DNA from: an uncultured Clostridium sp.
GTDB lineage: Bacteria > Bacillota > Clostridia > TANB77 > CAG-508
NCBI GenBank assembly: GCA_900553225.1
Contig: USCV01000003.1
Coordinates: 1-57,637 of the forward strand
Direction of reading: 5' to 3'
DNA: 57,637 nucleotides
Every line of letters starts with the position of its first letter. Position 1 is the first letter of the stretch. The position numbers and the translations under genes are program-made. Shown one piece after another: positions 1-9,151 of the stretch. A model generated the notes under the pieces. It was not told where the DNA came from and ran no database searches. It worked only from the letters and a program-made list of their open reading frames with translations.

Positions 1-45
1 AAATTTGCAGTACACATTATATTCAAAGATTTTTCCGGGTTTTCT

Positions 46-264
46 TTATAGAATTTTTGAATATAATATTTTTATAGGCATGCTTAATATGTTTTGCAAA
101 ATATATGATGTTATATTCCAAAATGGATTTTTATGGATATATACATAATTTTCATCTATTTTTCTTGGGGTAATTTTTGCCTTTGAAAACTCATCATTTA
201 ATTCATCTTTATAATAAATAGTCTTTTTTTTATTCATAAATAAACTTTCCTTATTTTTCTTCAT
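46..264 (-). pseudogene. Probable N-terminal fragment of a lysophospholipid acyltransferase-like protein
   Basis: A 72-residue frame overlaps the end of the glycosyltransferase-acyltransferase gene by 14 nt and is probably co-transcribed with it. Its sequence (an IYYKDELNDEF segment, then YIHKNPFWN and a hydrophobic helix) resembles from memory the N-terminal leader of clostridial PlsC-type lysophospholipid acyltransferases. The HX4D domain that should follow is absent because TAA ends the frame at 46-48. There is no in-frame CGG here, so this end is unlike the frameshifts elsewhere in the window. It may be a decayed gene or a genuine short protein. The window edge prevents a decision. Confidence 0.35.
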
Positions 265-2056
265 TTATAGTAGTATATTGTAGTGGTACTTTATAAAAGT
301 CTTCGTAAATATTCTTCCAAATTTCATAATTTCTATCTCTCATAATTGTTGTATTTTCTCTTTCTGATAATTTTTCATTGGGATATATTGGCTTTTCAAT
401 ATTTATTATATATTCTTGTACAAAAAATCCATCTTCTCCAATTATATTACTATCTTGCATTGTTATAAATATTGGAATAACTGGAACATTATTTCTTGTA
501 GCAAATTTAAACGCTCCATTTTTTAGTGGCTTTGGTTTTTTATAATTCCACCATAAACTTTGTTCTGGATATATTAATATAAAATCTCCTCTTTGCAAAA
601 TAATATCGACAGCTTTCATAAATTCAATCATCGTTCTTTTATTTGAACTAAGTGGTAATGTATCGCAATTTCTAAAGAAAAAGCCATATAATCCAGGAAA
701 GTTTGTGTAATTTCCTTCTCTAATAACTTTATATAATTTTTTGGTTTTAGCTTGTCCTGATGATCTAAACACTCTTTCTATAGAAAAAGAATCAAATGGG
801 TTAAAATGGTTGCATGTTATTACTGCTCCCGATTCTAGATTTTGCAAATTTTCTATTCCATTTACTTCTTTTATAATTAACTTATTATTTTTTAATAAAT
901 CTTTTAGAAATTTTTCTCCAACCTTATTGGCTACTTTGTTTTTTATTTTACTACTTGTTTTTTTCTTTAAATAATCAACGTTTTCTGGTGTAAGTACAAT
1001 AGTTGGAGGATTATTTTCAGCGTCAATATCAAATTTTCCCTCTAATTCAAGTTTTTTTATTTTCTCTAAAATTTCTAGCCTTTCTTTAGATTTTTCTATC
1101 TCACTTTTAGTAGTTTCAAATGTTGGCCTATATTGTCTATCATCTCCTACACAATCACATTCCTTTTGTGCAAGAAGTCTAAGACTTTTATCTGATTCTA
1201 TGTCTCTATTTTTCTTTTCCTCAGTATAATTTTCTTTTATAAATTTTATATCATTTATAAACTCAGTTTTTTGGGCATACTCCCAAAATATTTCACCATA
1301 TAATACATTGTCAAAATGCCATGGTTTATACACATAATTAAAATGAATTAATTTTATGTTTTCTATTTTCACATTGTCAATGTCAATTGGCATCTTATTC
1401 CAAGTTGAATCTACAAACTTAACTCTACCCTTGCACATTCTATTTAAGTAGTCCTCATCTTGTATAACTGAATATTTTACAGTGCTAAGTAAATACAAAA
1501 TTTTCTCCTGAAATTGGAACCTCCTAAGCTCATTTAAATTCATTAGTAGAACTCCTGCATTAAAAAATCTTTTATAACTTGCAACCCCTACCACTTTTTC
1601 TACATAATCTTGATATACTTTAATATTTTGTATTACACCTTCTTGAGCTGCAGCCACTAAATTCTCTCCAATATCAGTATTATACAATTCGGCAATATCT
1701 GCTAATACCACAGTATCGCTATCTAAATATAAAGCCTTCTCATATTGTGGATATAATTCAGGTATAAACAATCTAAAATATGTAGTATTTGTATAATAAT
1801 CACGTGTAAACAGTTTATCTTTTACTTTCTCTACATAACAATTTAAGTTTACAAATTCTATATCAATATTTTCTCTTTGATATTTGCTGATTTTTCTTTT
1901 ATTTTCTTCGTTAACATTTGTATGAAGAATTTTTATTGAATATTGATTGCTACTTGATGAATTATCTACTAATGATTGAAGTGTTACTGCTAAAAATGGT
2001 ATATATCCATCATCTACCGCAAAAAATATTGGTATACCTTTATTGCTGTCATTCAT
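251..2056 (-). CDS. GT8 glycosyltransferase fused to a PlsC-type acyltransferase
   Basis: The 601-residue protein has two enzymatic parts. Residues about 8-265 are a GT8 (LPS galactosyltransferase/glycogenin-like) domain with the metal-binding DSD at 112-114 in the context LYLDSDTVV. Residues about 385-590 are a 1-acyl-glycerol-phosphate acyltransferase-like domain with the HX4D catalytic motif at H417-D422 (NHFNPFDS) and a YPEQS motif at 496-500 matching the family's FPEG block. A charged linker lies between. No signal peptide is visible, so it probably acts on the cytoplasmic face of the membrane. A glycolipid or lipid-carrier product is an inference. It overlaps the upstream GT8 gene by 8 nt, so both are one operon. 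The substrate is unknown. Confidence 0.85.
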   Translation of the reverse strand: MNDSNKGIPIFFAVDDGYIPFLAVTLQSLVDNSSSSNQYSIKILHTNVNEENKRKISKYQRENIDIEFVNLNCYVEKVKDKLFTRDYYTNTTYFRLFIPELYPQYEKALYLDSDTVVLADIAELYNTDIGENLVAAAQEGVIQNIKVYQDYVEKVVGVASYKRFFNAGVLLMNLNELRRFQFQEKILYLLSTVKYSVIQDEDYLNRMCKGRVKFVDSTWNKMPIDIDNVKIENIKLIHFNYVYKPWHFDNVLYGEIFWEYAQKTEFINDIKFIKENYTEEKKNRDIESDKSLRLLAQKECDCVGDDRQYRPTFETTKSEIEKSKERLEILEKIKKLELEGKFDIDAENNPPTIVLTPENVDYLKKKTSSKIKNKVANKVGEKFLKDLLKNNKLIIKEVNGIENLQNLESGAVITCNHFNPFDSFSIERVFRSSGQAKTKKLYKVIREGNYTNFPGLYGFFFRNCDTLPLSSNKRTMIEFMKAVDIILQRGDFILIYPEQSLWWNYKKPKPLKNGAFKFATRNNVPVIPIFITMQDSNIIGEDGFFVQEYIINIEKPIYPNEKLSERENTTIMRDRNYEIWKNIYEDFYKVPLQYTTINEEK

Positions 2057-2894
2057 TATTATTTACTCCTTTTTCTAATTTATATTGTTCTTTTAATTTT
2101 AGATATTCTTCTAAATCTTTATCAAAATAATAACATTTAAGATATTTGTGAATTTCATCTACTTGCCATTGCTTATAATTTTCGGTATGCGGATATGGCA
2201 AAAACATAAGTCTTTTGCAAAAATGACATATTATTGTATCCTTTTTGTTGAATTTTGATTGTTCATTATAAATTCTTGGCAATATTAACTTTCTTTTAGT
2301 TGACCAATATAATGCATCCTGGTCAGCAAATAACATCTTTTTGTTTTTTATTAGCTCCCTTGCCTTCTCCAAAAGCTTGGTTTGTTTTATTTTCTTTATA
2401 TTTAATAATAACATACCAGCATTTATATAATCTGGTCTTATTAACCAGCATCCATACTTTTCTTTTACTGCTGCATATTCATATTCAGTTATATCAATAT
2501 TATATAATTTTGATATATCATCAGCAACCATTATATCTATATCTAAATATAAAATTTTCTCTGGAACTACAGGGACCATATCAGCAAGCAGTCTAAGAAG
2601 AGTATAAGGAGTGCAATATGCATCTTCATTTGCACATTTATAAAATTCCTTTTCATATAAATCTGTAACATCAACTTTTATAACACTATTTTCTATTTTT
2701 TTAGATTTAACCACATTGTTCAAAAATTGAATCTGCTCATCTGTTATTGCTGTAAACTCTGTACTTATTCTTTCAAGATTCATAGTAAATATATAACAAT
2801 TTATTGTTTCATTTGTTCTGTTTGTAATTGATATAAGCTGTGAAAGTGCCCCATCAAATACCTTTTTATTTCCACATAATAGTAAATTTATCAT
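2049..2894 (-). CDS. GT8 family glycosyltransferase
   Basis: The 281-residue protein is a single GT8 domain with the nucleotide-sugar/metal motif DID at 118-120 (ILYLDIDIMVAD) and the family's INAGMLLLN block, as in the first half of its fused neighbour. It probably transfers a hexose from a nucleotide sugar to a surface glycan or lipid acceptor. The downstream fusion gene begins inside its last codons (8 nt overlap), so the two are translationally coupled. I cannot identify donor or acceptor from sequence. Confidence 0.85.
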   Translation of the reverse strand: MINLLLCGNKKVFDGALSQLISITNRTNETINCYIFTMNLERISTEFTAITDEQIQFLNNVVKSKKIENSVIKVDVTDLYEKEFYKCANEDAYCTPYTLLRLLADMVPVVPEKILYLDIDIMVADDISKLYNIDITEYEYAAVKEKYGCWLIRPDYINAGMLLLNIKKIKQTKLLEKARELIKNKKMLFADQDALYWSTKRKLILPRIYNEQSKFNKKDTIICHFCKRLMFLPYPHTENYKQWQVDEIHKYLKCYYFDKDLEEYLKLKEQYKLEKGVNNNE

Positions 2895-2941
2895 TTTTTC
2901 CCCTTTTGTATCTATTATTATATTTCTCCATTTTTTATTTC

Positions 2942-3673
2942 TTATTTTACTCCAAATACTTTTTTAAATTCAAAACTATTATATACATTTTCTGGAGTGC
3001 CCTCTTTTATAATCTTTTTGTCCAATAATATTACCTTATCTGCATATTGTTTTACAAGATCTAAATCATGTGATACTAAAATAACCGACATATCATATTT
3101 TTTCTTTAATTCATTAACAATTTCATAAAAGTCTTTTATTCCATTTGCATCTATACCTGAAACTGGCTCATCTAGTATTAATAGATTAGGAATTGGTTTT
3201 GTTGCAACTGCAAGTAAAACTCTTTGCAGTTCTCCTCCTGATAAATTACCTATTCCTTTATCTATTAAAGTATCTGCTCCAAATAACTTTAAATGCTCTT
3301 TAATTTCTTTATAAGTTTTTTTATCTTTATGTAACCATACTGGTTTATCTGATATATATGATGCAAACATATCATATACACTAGTTGGCATATTTCTCTC
3401 AACATTTATACTTTGAGGTACATACCCTATTTTTATTTTTTTCTTTTTATTTTCCTTCATATCTAAGAAAGTAATATCTCCAGTATGTTTAACCTCTCCT
3501 AATATTGCTTTTAATAATGTACTTTTTCCAGCACCATTTTTTCCAATAATTACTGTCAATTCTCCACAATGTATATGAATATTGATATTTTCTAATATGT
3601 GTTGTTTTCCAATTGTCACACTAATATTATTAATTTTAGTACAATGAAGTCCACAATGATTTTCTTTTTCCAT
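2942..3673 (-). CDS. znuC: Metal (zinc/manganese) ABC transporter ATP-binding protein, ZnuC-like
   Basis: A 243-residue ABC ATPase with Walker A GKNGAGKST at 44-52, Q-loop in GYVPQS near 84-89, signature LSGGELQR at 144-151 and Walker B LLILDEP at 164-170. Fold and length fit the ZnuC/MntB class that energises high-affinity divalent metal uptake. The gene upstream (3767-4654) encodes the cognate ZnuA-like lipoprotein. The membrane permease expected in such operons is not next to it: glycosyltransferases follow downstream and trkA lies upstream. It must use a permease encoded elsewhere, or the system is incomplete. The metal is inferred from the binding protein only. Confidence 0.85.
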   Translation of the reverse strand: MEKENHCGLHCTKINNISVTIGKQHILENINIHIHCGELTVIIGKNGAGKSTLLKAILGEVKHTGDITFLDMKENKKKKIKIGYVPQSINVERNMPTSVYDMFASYISDKPVWLHKDKKTYKEIKEHLKLFGADTLIDKGIGNLSGGELQRVLLAVATKPIPNLLILDEPVSGIDANGIKDFYEIVNELKKKYDMSVILVSHDLDLVKQYADKVILLDKKIIKEGTPENVYNSFEFKKVFGVK

Positions 3674-3766
3674 TTTATTTTCACCTACTTTTTTCTTTAA
3701 CGTATGGTATTATATCGTATATTTTAATTTTTAACCAGCATTTATTATTAATAATCAAAAAAAATT

Positions 3767-4654
3767 CTAAATCATTTGTTTTAAAACTTCTAAATTTTGC
3801 AACATTGTTTCTATATAAGCATTTTTATCTAAATTTCCAGTAAGTCCTGAATCTAATTTATAAATTATTGCTCCTGTTTCGTTTTTAAGTGTTTGTGCAT
3901 TTTTCTCATCATCATTTTTATCAATAATTATAATTTTAATATTATCTTGTTTCATTTTCTGGATTATTGTTTTTAATTTTTCAGCTGAAATTGTACTTTC
4001 TTCATGATCTGTATGAATTTGAGTTACATCTAATTGTAAATCTCTTAGTAGGTATGCAAAAGATTCATTTAATGATACTACCTTTTTTCCTTTTAATTCA
4101 GATAATTCCTGGTTGTATCTTTCTTTTAAGCTTAATAATTTATTTTTATATTCTTGCGCATTTTTTTCATAAATCTGACTATTTTCTGGATCTTTTTCTT
4201 TTAGCTCATCCTTTATTTCTTCTACTTGCTTTATGTAGTTTGCTATACTTGTCCAAGTATGACCATTAATTTCTTCGTCATCTTTTATCAAATCGCCTAT
4301 ATTTTTTGAAGAATCAATTACATATAAGTTATTAACAGACTTTATTAGTCTATCGTGAAAGCTTTCAATTTCTAATCCATTTTCAATAAAAACATTAGCA
4401 TTTTGCACTTTTTTTAAATCTGTTGGTTGCAAAGTATAATTGTGAAGGCAACCAACATTTGTATCTGTCATATTACTAAGTTTAACATTTTCTGCATCTT
4501 GTACTATATTATCTGTCATAATATAAATTGGATAAAAAGATGTAACAATATTAAAACTTTTATCACTTTCTTTTACCATAGTACATCCCGATAAAATAGT
4601 GGATAATATACCTATTAAGCAACATATCGCTAATAATATTATTTTCTTTTTCAT
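3767..4654 (-). CDS. znuA: Metal ABC transporter substrate-binding lipoprotein, ZnuA-like
   Basis: A 295-residue cluster A-I solute-binding protein. A hydrophobic signal peptide ends in the lipobox LSGC (C24), so it should be a membrane-anchored lipoprotein. Candidate metal ligands are H71 in the GCLHNY motif, H132 in NGHTW, and H214/H217 in the HTDHE segment. The third canonical His position reads N196 (LNESFAYL), a substitution relative to classical ZnuA. The start is preceded by an AGGAGG-type site. It lies 24 nt after trkA and 93 nt before the ATPase gene. No convincing Zur or Fur operator is visible. Zinc is more likely than manganese, but this is not proven. Confidence 0.8.
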   Translation of the reverse strand: MKKKIILLAICCLIGILSTILSGCTMVKESDKSFNIVTSFYPIYIMTDNIVQDAENVKLSNMTDTNVGCLHNYTLQPTDLKKVQNANVFIENGLEIESFHDRLIKSVNNLYVIDSSKNIGDLIKDDEEINGHTWTSIANYIKQVEEIKDELKEKDPENSQIYEKNAQEYKNKLLSLKERYNQELSELKGKKVVSLNESFAYLLRDLQLDVTQIHTDHEESTISAEKLKTIIQKMKQDNIKIIIIDKNDDEKNAQTLKNETGAIIYKLDSGLTGNLDKNAYIETMLQNLEVLKQMI

Positions 4655-4678
4655 TAAATTCCTCCTTTTTTATATTTT

Positions 4679-5329
4679 CTATATATCCGCTTCATTATTT
4701 AAGTTCTTATTTTCAATTACAGCTAATCTATCTCCCTCTTCTATTGTATATTCTTTTTCAGGAGATATTTTAACTTCAGAATTAGATTTTTTTACACCTA
4801 TAACATTCATTCCATATTTACTCCTAAAGTCTAACTCCTCTAAAGTTTTTCCAATCCACTTTCTCTTTACGTTTATTTCTACAATATCATAGTCTTTTGA
4901 TGCCTTAATTTTCTCTACTATATTTATATCCATTATACTTTTGGCAAGTCTTATTCCCATTTCTTTGTCTGGGGAAACTATATATTTTACTCCCATTTTT
5001 TCTAGAATTTTTTTATGCAAGTCACTGGTAGATTTAACTATTATTTTTTCTATTCCAGCTTCTTCAAATAACATTGTAGCCATAATACTACTACCTATAT
5101 CATCTATTGTAATTACTCCTACATCAAAAGTATTTAAGGTTAGTTTTTTAAATTCTGATACATCTCTTATATCCATTTGAATTGCCTCTGATACATATTC
5201 AGCTACATCTTCAACTCTATCTATATCTTTATCTATTGCTAAAACATCACAATTATATTTATATAATTGTTTTACTATACTTTGTCCAAATGTTTTAAGT
5301 CCTAATATAATTATATTTAATTTTTTCAC
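4679..5329 (-). CDS. trkA: Trk/Ktr potassium uptake regulatory subunit (RCK domain)
   Basis: The 216-residue cytosolic protein has an N-terminal RCK/Rossmann domain (residues about 1-125, dinucleotide loop ILGLKTFGQS) and a C-terminal TrkA_C domain (about 135-212). It should form the nucleotide-gated ring controlling the TrkH/KtrB pore encoded immediately upstream, 12 nt away. The glycine-rich loop departs from strict GXGXXG, since K-T-F replaces the usual residues. The order trkH-trkA and the tight spacing support a two-gene K+ system continuing into znuA. Confidence 0.88.
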   Translation of the reverse strand: MKKLNIIILGLKTFGQSIVKQLYKYNCDVLAIDKDIDRVEDVAEYVSEAIQMDIRDVSEFKKLTLNTFDVGVITIDDIGSSIMATMLFEEAGIEKIIVKSTSDLHKKILEKMGVKYIVSPDKEMGIRLAKSIMDINIVEKIKASKDYDIVEINVKRKWIGKTLEELDFRSKYGMNVIGVKKSNSEVKISPEKEYTIEEGDRLAVIENKNLNNEADI

Positions 5330-5341
5330 TTTATTTCCTTT

Positions 5342-6755
5342 CTATCCTACCAAAATGTCACATTCTGGATAATTTATATGTTTGTTTTTATTATTTTTGT
5401 TAAATAGTGCTATTGAAATTGTAATTGGTCCAAGTCTTCCTATAAACATTAAAATCATAATTATTATTCTTCCTAATACACTAAGTTTTTTTGTTGTATC
5501 TAATGTGAGTCCTGCTGCTCCGAACGATGAAAAAACCTCATAAACAATATCAATAAAATTAATATTTTCAGCAATCATATTATATCTTTGTTCCATATAC
5601 AAGTTTTCAGTTATAATTAATAAAATAATCGCAACCAAAACAATACAAATACTTATCGAGAAAATAGCAATAGCTCTTTTTATAATTCTAAAAGGAATTT
5701 TTCTTTTGAATACTACTGTTTCATTGTTACCTTTTACAAAACTTGCAACCATTAATAGAATAATTGCTACTGTTATGTTCTTTATTCCTCCTGCTGTACT
5801 TGCTGGTGAGCCTCCTATAAACATAAAAATTATAGAAATAAATTTTGTAGCTGTTGTAAGCACTTTTGTATTTATCGTTGTAAATCCAGCTGTCCTTAAT
5901 GTAGTAGAATAAAAACAAGACTTTAATATCCTTTGCCCTATTGTATCATCTTTGCCTAAATTAACATTATTTTTTTCGAATCCAAATGTTAATATAGCTC
6001 CTAAAATTAACAATATTATAGTAGTAATTAGAACTAACTTTGTATGTATTGATAACTCTCTCCATATTCTTATTGGGCTAAACTTTCTTTTTATAGCTAA
6101 ATTTATTGCTCTAAATATATCATTCCATACAGTAAATCCTAACCCACCTATTATAATTAATATCATTAGTACAATATTAATATAATAGTCATGTGAATAA
6201 TTTATAAAACTATTATTTCCTAAAATATCAACTCCTGCATTACAAAAGGCTGAAATCGAATGAAATATTGAATAATAAATTCCAAGTCTTACTCCATACT
6301 GTGGAATAAATCTTATGCTAAGTAATATTGCACCAATAGTTTGAAAACAGATTGTAAATACAAATATTCCTTTTATTAATTTCACTAGTCCGCCCATAGT
6401 ATTTTGATTTAAAGCTTCTCTAATAATTATTCTATCTGATAAATTTATTTTTTTTCCCATAAACATCAGTACAAGAGCAATAAAGCTCATAAATCCGCAA
6501 ACCACCAATTTCAATTAATATCATAATTACAGTTTTACCGAAAAAAGAAAATTGTATACATGGTACCACCGTGGTCAATCCATTAACACAAACTGATGTT
6601 GTTGCCATAAACATACTATCTAAAAAATTTAATGCTTTTCCATCATTATTACTAATTGGTAACATTAATAGAAAAGTCCCAATTAAAATTAGTATTATAA
6701 AACCTAATACTAAACTTTGAGTTGCCGTTAATTTAACTTTTCTTACCTTCTCCAT
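5342..6755 (-). CDS. trkH: Trk/Ktr potassium transporter membrane subunit, read through one +1 CGG shift
   Basis: Two overlapping frames join at an in-frame CGG (6495-6497) into a polytopic protein of about 470 residues, the family's usual length. The N-terminal frame carries transmembrane segment 1 and a pore-loop block (TTSVCVNGLT). The second frame carries the remaining repeats, including a pore-loop block FCNAGVD. At the junction zero-frame LRIYEL becomes LGFMSF, restoring the family's IGGLGF motif, so the residue after the shift is the conserved glycine. It is the K+-conducting subunit and partner of the adjacent RCK protein. Without the shift the product would be a 107-residue stub. Confidence 0.85.
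6495..6497 (-). other. +1 frameshift codon CGG(A) in trkH
   Basis: Coding strand TTG CGG ATT in frame zero; skipping C gives TTG GGA TTT ATG. The restored residue is Gly of the IGGLGF motif of TrkH/KtrB. The zero frame stops about 20 codons later. Confidence 0.85.
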
Positions 6756-6853
6756 TCTTATCCCTTAATGTAAATTTCTTATTTTTATTATAAATATTTT
6801 TTCATTTTTATAAATTTTTTATCATTATACCCCATCTTTCTTTTAATTTACAA

Positions 6854-7711
6854 TTATATTTCTAATTTCTTTTTGATATCATCAATTCTATTCATTACAC
6901 AATCATATCCATATTTATAACATTTGTCTAGTTTTTCTACATCTAAGAGACCTACCTTGTCTGTATATACATTTAGTATATAATCACTCATTTCTAAACT
7001 TTCTTCTGAAATTTTGCTTCCCATTATGTCTATTGTTTTCATAACAATATCCATTATATTACTTTCTTCATCAATCTGGTCTGCATCAAACTTAACTGCA
7101 ATAACCTTATCTGCTCCTTGCTTTTTTACTTCTCTAACTGGAATATTATCCATTGCTCCTCCATCCATAAATGCATGTTTTTCAACTCTACATGGACTAA
7201 AGAAAGCTGGAAAACTACTACTTGCTCTAATAGCTTTTCCAACAGATATATCCGTAATATATTGATTCTTATTTGTGGCATTTTGTGGAATATTATTTGT
7301 AAAAATATATTCTTTTGATTCTGTTATATCTACTGTTGGAATAACTATTGGCATTTTTATTTGTGAAATAGATTTTATTCCTTTTCTTGTGGCATATTCA
7401 TTATATATTTCTTCAATATTTTTTCCATTTCTTAATCCTGTTATTGAAATCTTTTTATTCCAAATTATATTTTTAATTCCTGATAATATTGGAGCTGAAT
7501 TCATTTTAGCAATTTTTTTCGCATATCTTTTAAATAATATATATATGTGGTATGGTGAATATCCCATAGCGTATAATGATGCTATAATCGCACCACAGCT
7601 TGTACCACCTATAATATCAATTTTTATATTATTTTTCTCCAGAGCATCTAGAACTCCTGCATGAGCAATTCCTCTAATCCCCCCACCTGATAAAGCAATT
7701 CCAATCTTCAC
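6854..7711 (-). CDS. Patatin-like phospholipase
   Basis: The 285-residue protein has the patatin oxyanion motif GGGIRG (9-14), the nucleophile elbow GTSCG with S38, and the catalytic-dyad motif DGG at 183-185 (FMDGGAMDN). It is a serine acyl hydrolase of the RssA/YlbK type with no signal peptide, so probably cytosolic and acting on phospholipids or acyl substrates. It is transcribed alone on the minus strand, with a hairpin at 7826-7874 between it and the acquired gene upstream. The physiological substrate is unknown. Confidence 0.85.
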   Translation of the reverse strand: MKIGIALSGGGIRGIAHAGVLDALEKNNIKIDIIGGTSCGAIIASLYAMGYSPYHIYILFKRYAKKIAKMNSAPILSGIKNIIWNKKISITGLRNGKNIEEIYNEYATRKGIKSISQIKMPIVIPTVDITESKEYIFTNNIPQNATNKNQYITDISVGKAIRASSSFPAFFSPCRVEKHAFMDGGAMDNIPVREVKKQGADKVIAVKFDADQIDEESNIMDIVMKTIDIMGSKISEESLEMSDYILNVYTDKVGLLDVEKLDKCYKYGYDCVMNRIDDIKKKLEI

Positions 7712-7825
7712 TTATATCATCTCCTAATATTTAATTTATTATTAAATATTATTTCCAAATATTTAGTATTTAAACTATTACTATTTGCATATTTACATCA
7801 TTTAAAATTTGATTATGAGTGCAAA

Positions 7826-7874
7826 AAATAAATGTATCCTCCATCTTAACATGAATAAATACATTTATTTTTTT
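7826..7874 (-). terminator. Rho-independent terminator
   Basis: A long AT-rich stem (AAAAATAAATGTAT paired with ATACATTTATTTTT) lies downstream of the 7949-8338 gene. T-runs on both sides could make it bidirectional. Confidence 0.55.
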
Positions 7875-7948
7875 AATTGATTCTTTTAAATGTATGGTAT
7901 TAACCTGCATTAACAATCAGCATAGTAGGATTGACAACGTCATCTCCT

Positions 7949-8338
7949 TCATAGTCCATATTCATTATCGTACCATTTTTGAAGTTCTTCACCGTGTTTC
8001 CAGACCCGAGATAAAAACTTTACTGCACTACCCAATATGTTTCCAGTAGTTCTATTGATTCCGGTAGCATCTGACGCTTCTCGAACAATTTGTGTAAATT
8101 CAACACCTCCATATTTAGTCATAAAGTACTGCATAAACTTTGCCCAGTGTTCTGCATAGTAAATCACACAGGAACTGTAACCGCTTTCGGAGTTAGCTTC
8201 AACCAAATTGTCCCAGAATTTACGTGTTTGTTCATCTTTGAATTGAAGTTGTTCTGTTTTCATGTACTCTTCACATTCTTTTTCATACTTAGACCTGAGA
8301 GAATCGTCGCAAAGAAAACCTCTAATACGTGTTGCCAT
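7949..8338 (-). CDS. Phage- or element-like hypothetical protein, probably acquired
   Basis: The 129-residue protein begins MATRIRGFLCDDSLR and is rich in W, Y and charged residues. I do not recognise a named function, though the style is that of small proteins on gut phages and conjugative elements. Its composition is visibly less AT-rich than its neighbours. It contains the only in-frame CGG (8006-8008, FLS-R-VW) I found outside the frameshift sites, and Arg fits well there. If the host rule applied, the frame would change and end at 7900. The out-of-frame continuation (GDDVVNPTMLIVNAG, TAA at 7900-7902) itself looks protein-like, so the 3' end may carry an ordinary indel. A good ribosome site precedes the ATG. 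Confidence 0.6.
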   Translation of the reverse strand: MATRIRGFLCDDSLRSKYEKECEEYMKTEQLQFKDEQTRKFWDNLVEANSESGYSSCVIYYAEHWAKFMQYFMTKYGGVEFTQIVREASDATGINRTTGNILGSAVKFLSRVWKHGEELQKWYDNEYGL

Positions 8339-8557
8339 AATAATTCCTCCTTAATTATGTTTTTGTGAAATATGACTAGCTGACTAAGAAAATAAGTCTG
8401 CGTGAATATATTATACAACAATTTTACATGATTTGCAAATTTATAAAATTTCCAACCCATAAGAGAGTTGGAATAACATCTTTGTATTTACCAAATTTCC
8501 ACAGTTTTAATTTTAAGTTATATCAAAACCTTCAAAAAAATCGACAAAAATCATTAA

Positions 8558-8915
8558 TGGTGGAGGTGAGGAGAGTCGAACTCCTGTCCAATATCCTTTC
8601 CATATTAACTTCTCCGAGTGCAGTTTGTTATTAGAATTCCCCAAAATACAAATTAACAAACAAACTTATATTTTAAGTAGCTATTATTTTACCCACTACT
8701 TCCATAGCAAGAAATAGCTTCGTTTCCCACTAATTCGTCGCCTTATGAAAAAACGTGGGCATTTTTTCTAAGACGTCGCTGTACTTAGGCAGCGTATGCT
8801 AATTCTTTATTATCAGCGTTTATTTTATTTTCTCACATTTTTTAAGTGGCCAAGTGAGAAATCCACTACTCGCTATTAATATTTCTGGGGTACTGTCGAA
8901 ACCAATTACACCCCC
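8558..8915 (-). ncRNA. ssrA: tmRNA (ssrA)
   Basis: A one-piece tmRNA of about 358 nt. The ends pair as a tRNA-Ala-like acceptor (5' GGGGGTG with 3' CACCTCC, then ACCA). The T arm GGAGTTCGACTCTCC is intact. The tag frame at 8785-8817 reads ADNKELAYAA then TAA, giving an appended tag of A-ADNKELAYAA with the hydrophobic AA terminus recognised by ClpXP. It rescues stalled ribosomes, which matters in an organism with an apparently unreadable or slow codon. Confidence 0.95.
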
Positions 8916-8927
8916 ATATACATTATT

Positions 8928-8956
8928 ATTATATACGATTTTTAAAAAATATACAA
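8928..8956 (-). promoter_or_regulatory. Sigma-A promoter of ssrA
   Basis: TTGTAT (8951-8956) and TATAAT (8928-8933) with a 17-nt spacer. The predicted start falls a few bases before the mature tmRNA 5' end. Confidence 0.7.
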
Positions 8957-9020
8957 TGATTTTTTCATTTTTACTTGCATATTCTTTTTAGTTATGCTAA
9001 TATAATATAGTAATTTATTT

Positions 9021-9096
9021 AGGGGTATAGTGTCAATGGTTAGCACGATGGTCTCCAAAACCACAAGTCTGAGTTCGAATCTTAGTACCCCTGCCA
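9021..9096 (+). tRNA. trnW: tRNA-Trp (CCA)
   Basis: A cloverleaf with acceptor AGGGGTA/TACCCCT, discriminator G, encoded CCA, anticodon loop CTCCAAA (anticodon CCA) and T arm GAGTTCGAATC. It reads UGG. The anticodon stem has one A-C mismatch at its base. It is a plus-strand unit followed by a terminator at 9101-9128. Confidence 0.92.
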
Positions 9097-9100
9097 AAAA

Positions 9101-9128
9101 AGATTAGAACATTTCTCTAATCTTTTTA
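9101..9128 (+). terminator. Terminator after tRNA-Trp
   Basis: Stem AGATTAGA/TCTAATCT followed by a T-run; gtrA begins shortly after. Confidence 0.7.
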
Positions 9129-9151
9129 TTTTAACAAATGAGGTTATTAAA

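Noticed and set aside
35..48. CGG near 35-37 as a thirteenth shift site for the 46-264 fragment
   Set aside because: It lies beyond the TAA at 46-48 and is not in that frame; the fragment's end needs another explanation.
3700..7920. Similar strings GTATGGTATTA near 3703 and 7892 followed by CAGCATT/CTGCATT as a dispersed repeat
   Set aside because: The match is short, AT-rich and degenerate; two copies are not enough to call a repeat family.
8558..8915. tRNA or 6S RNA at the GGTGGAGGTGAGGAG block
   Set aside because: The full tmRNA with tag frame and both acceptor strands explains the region.
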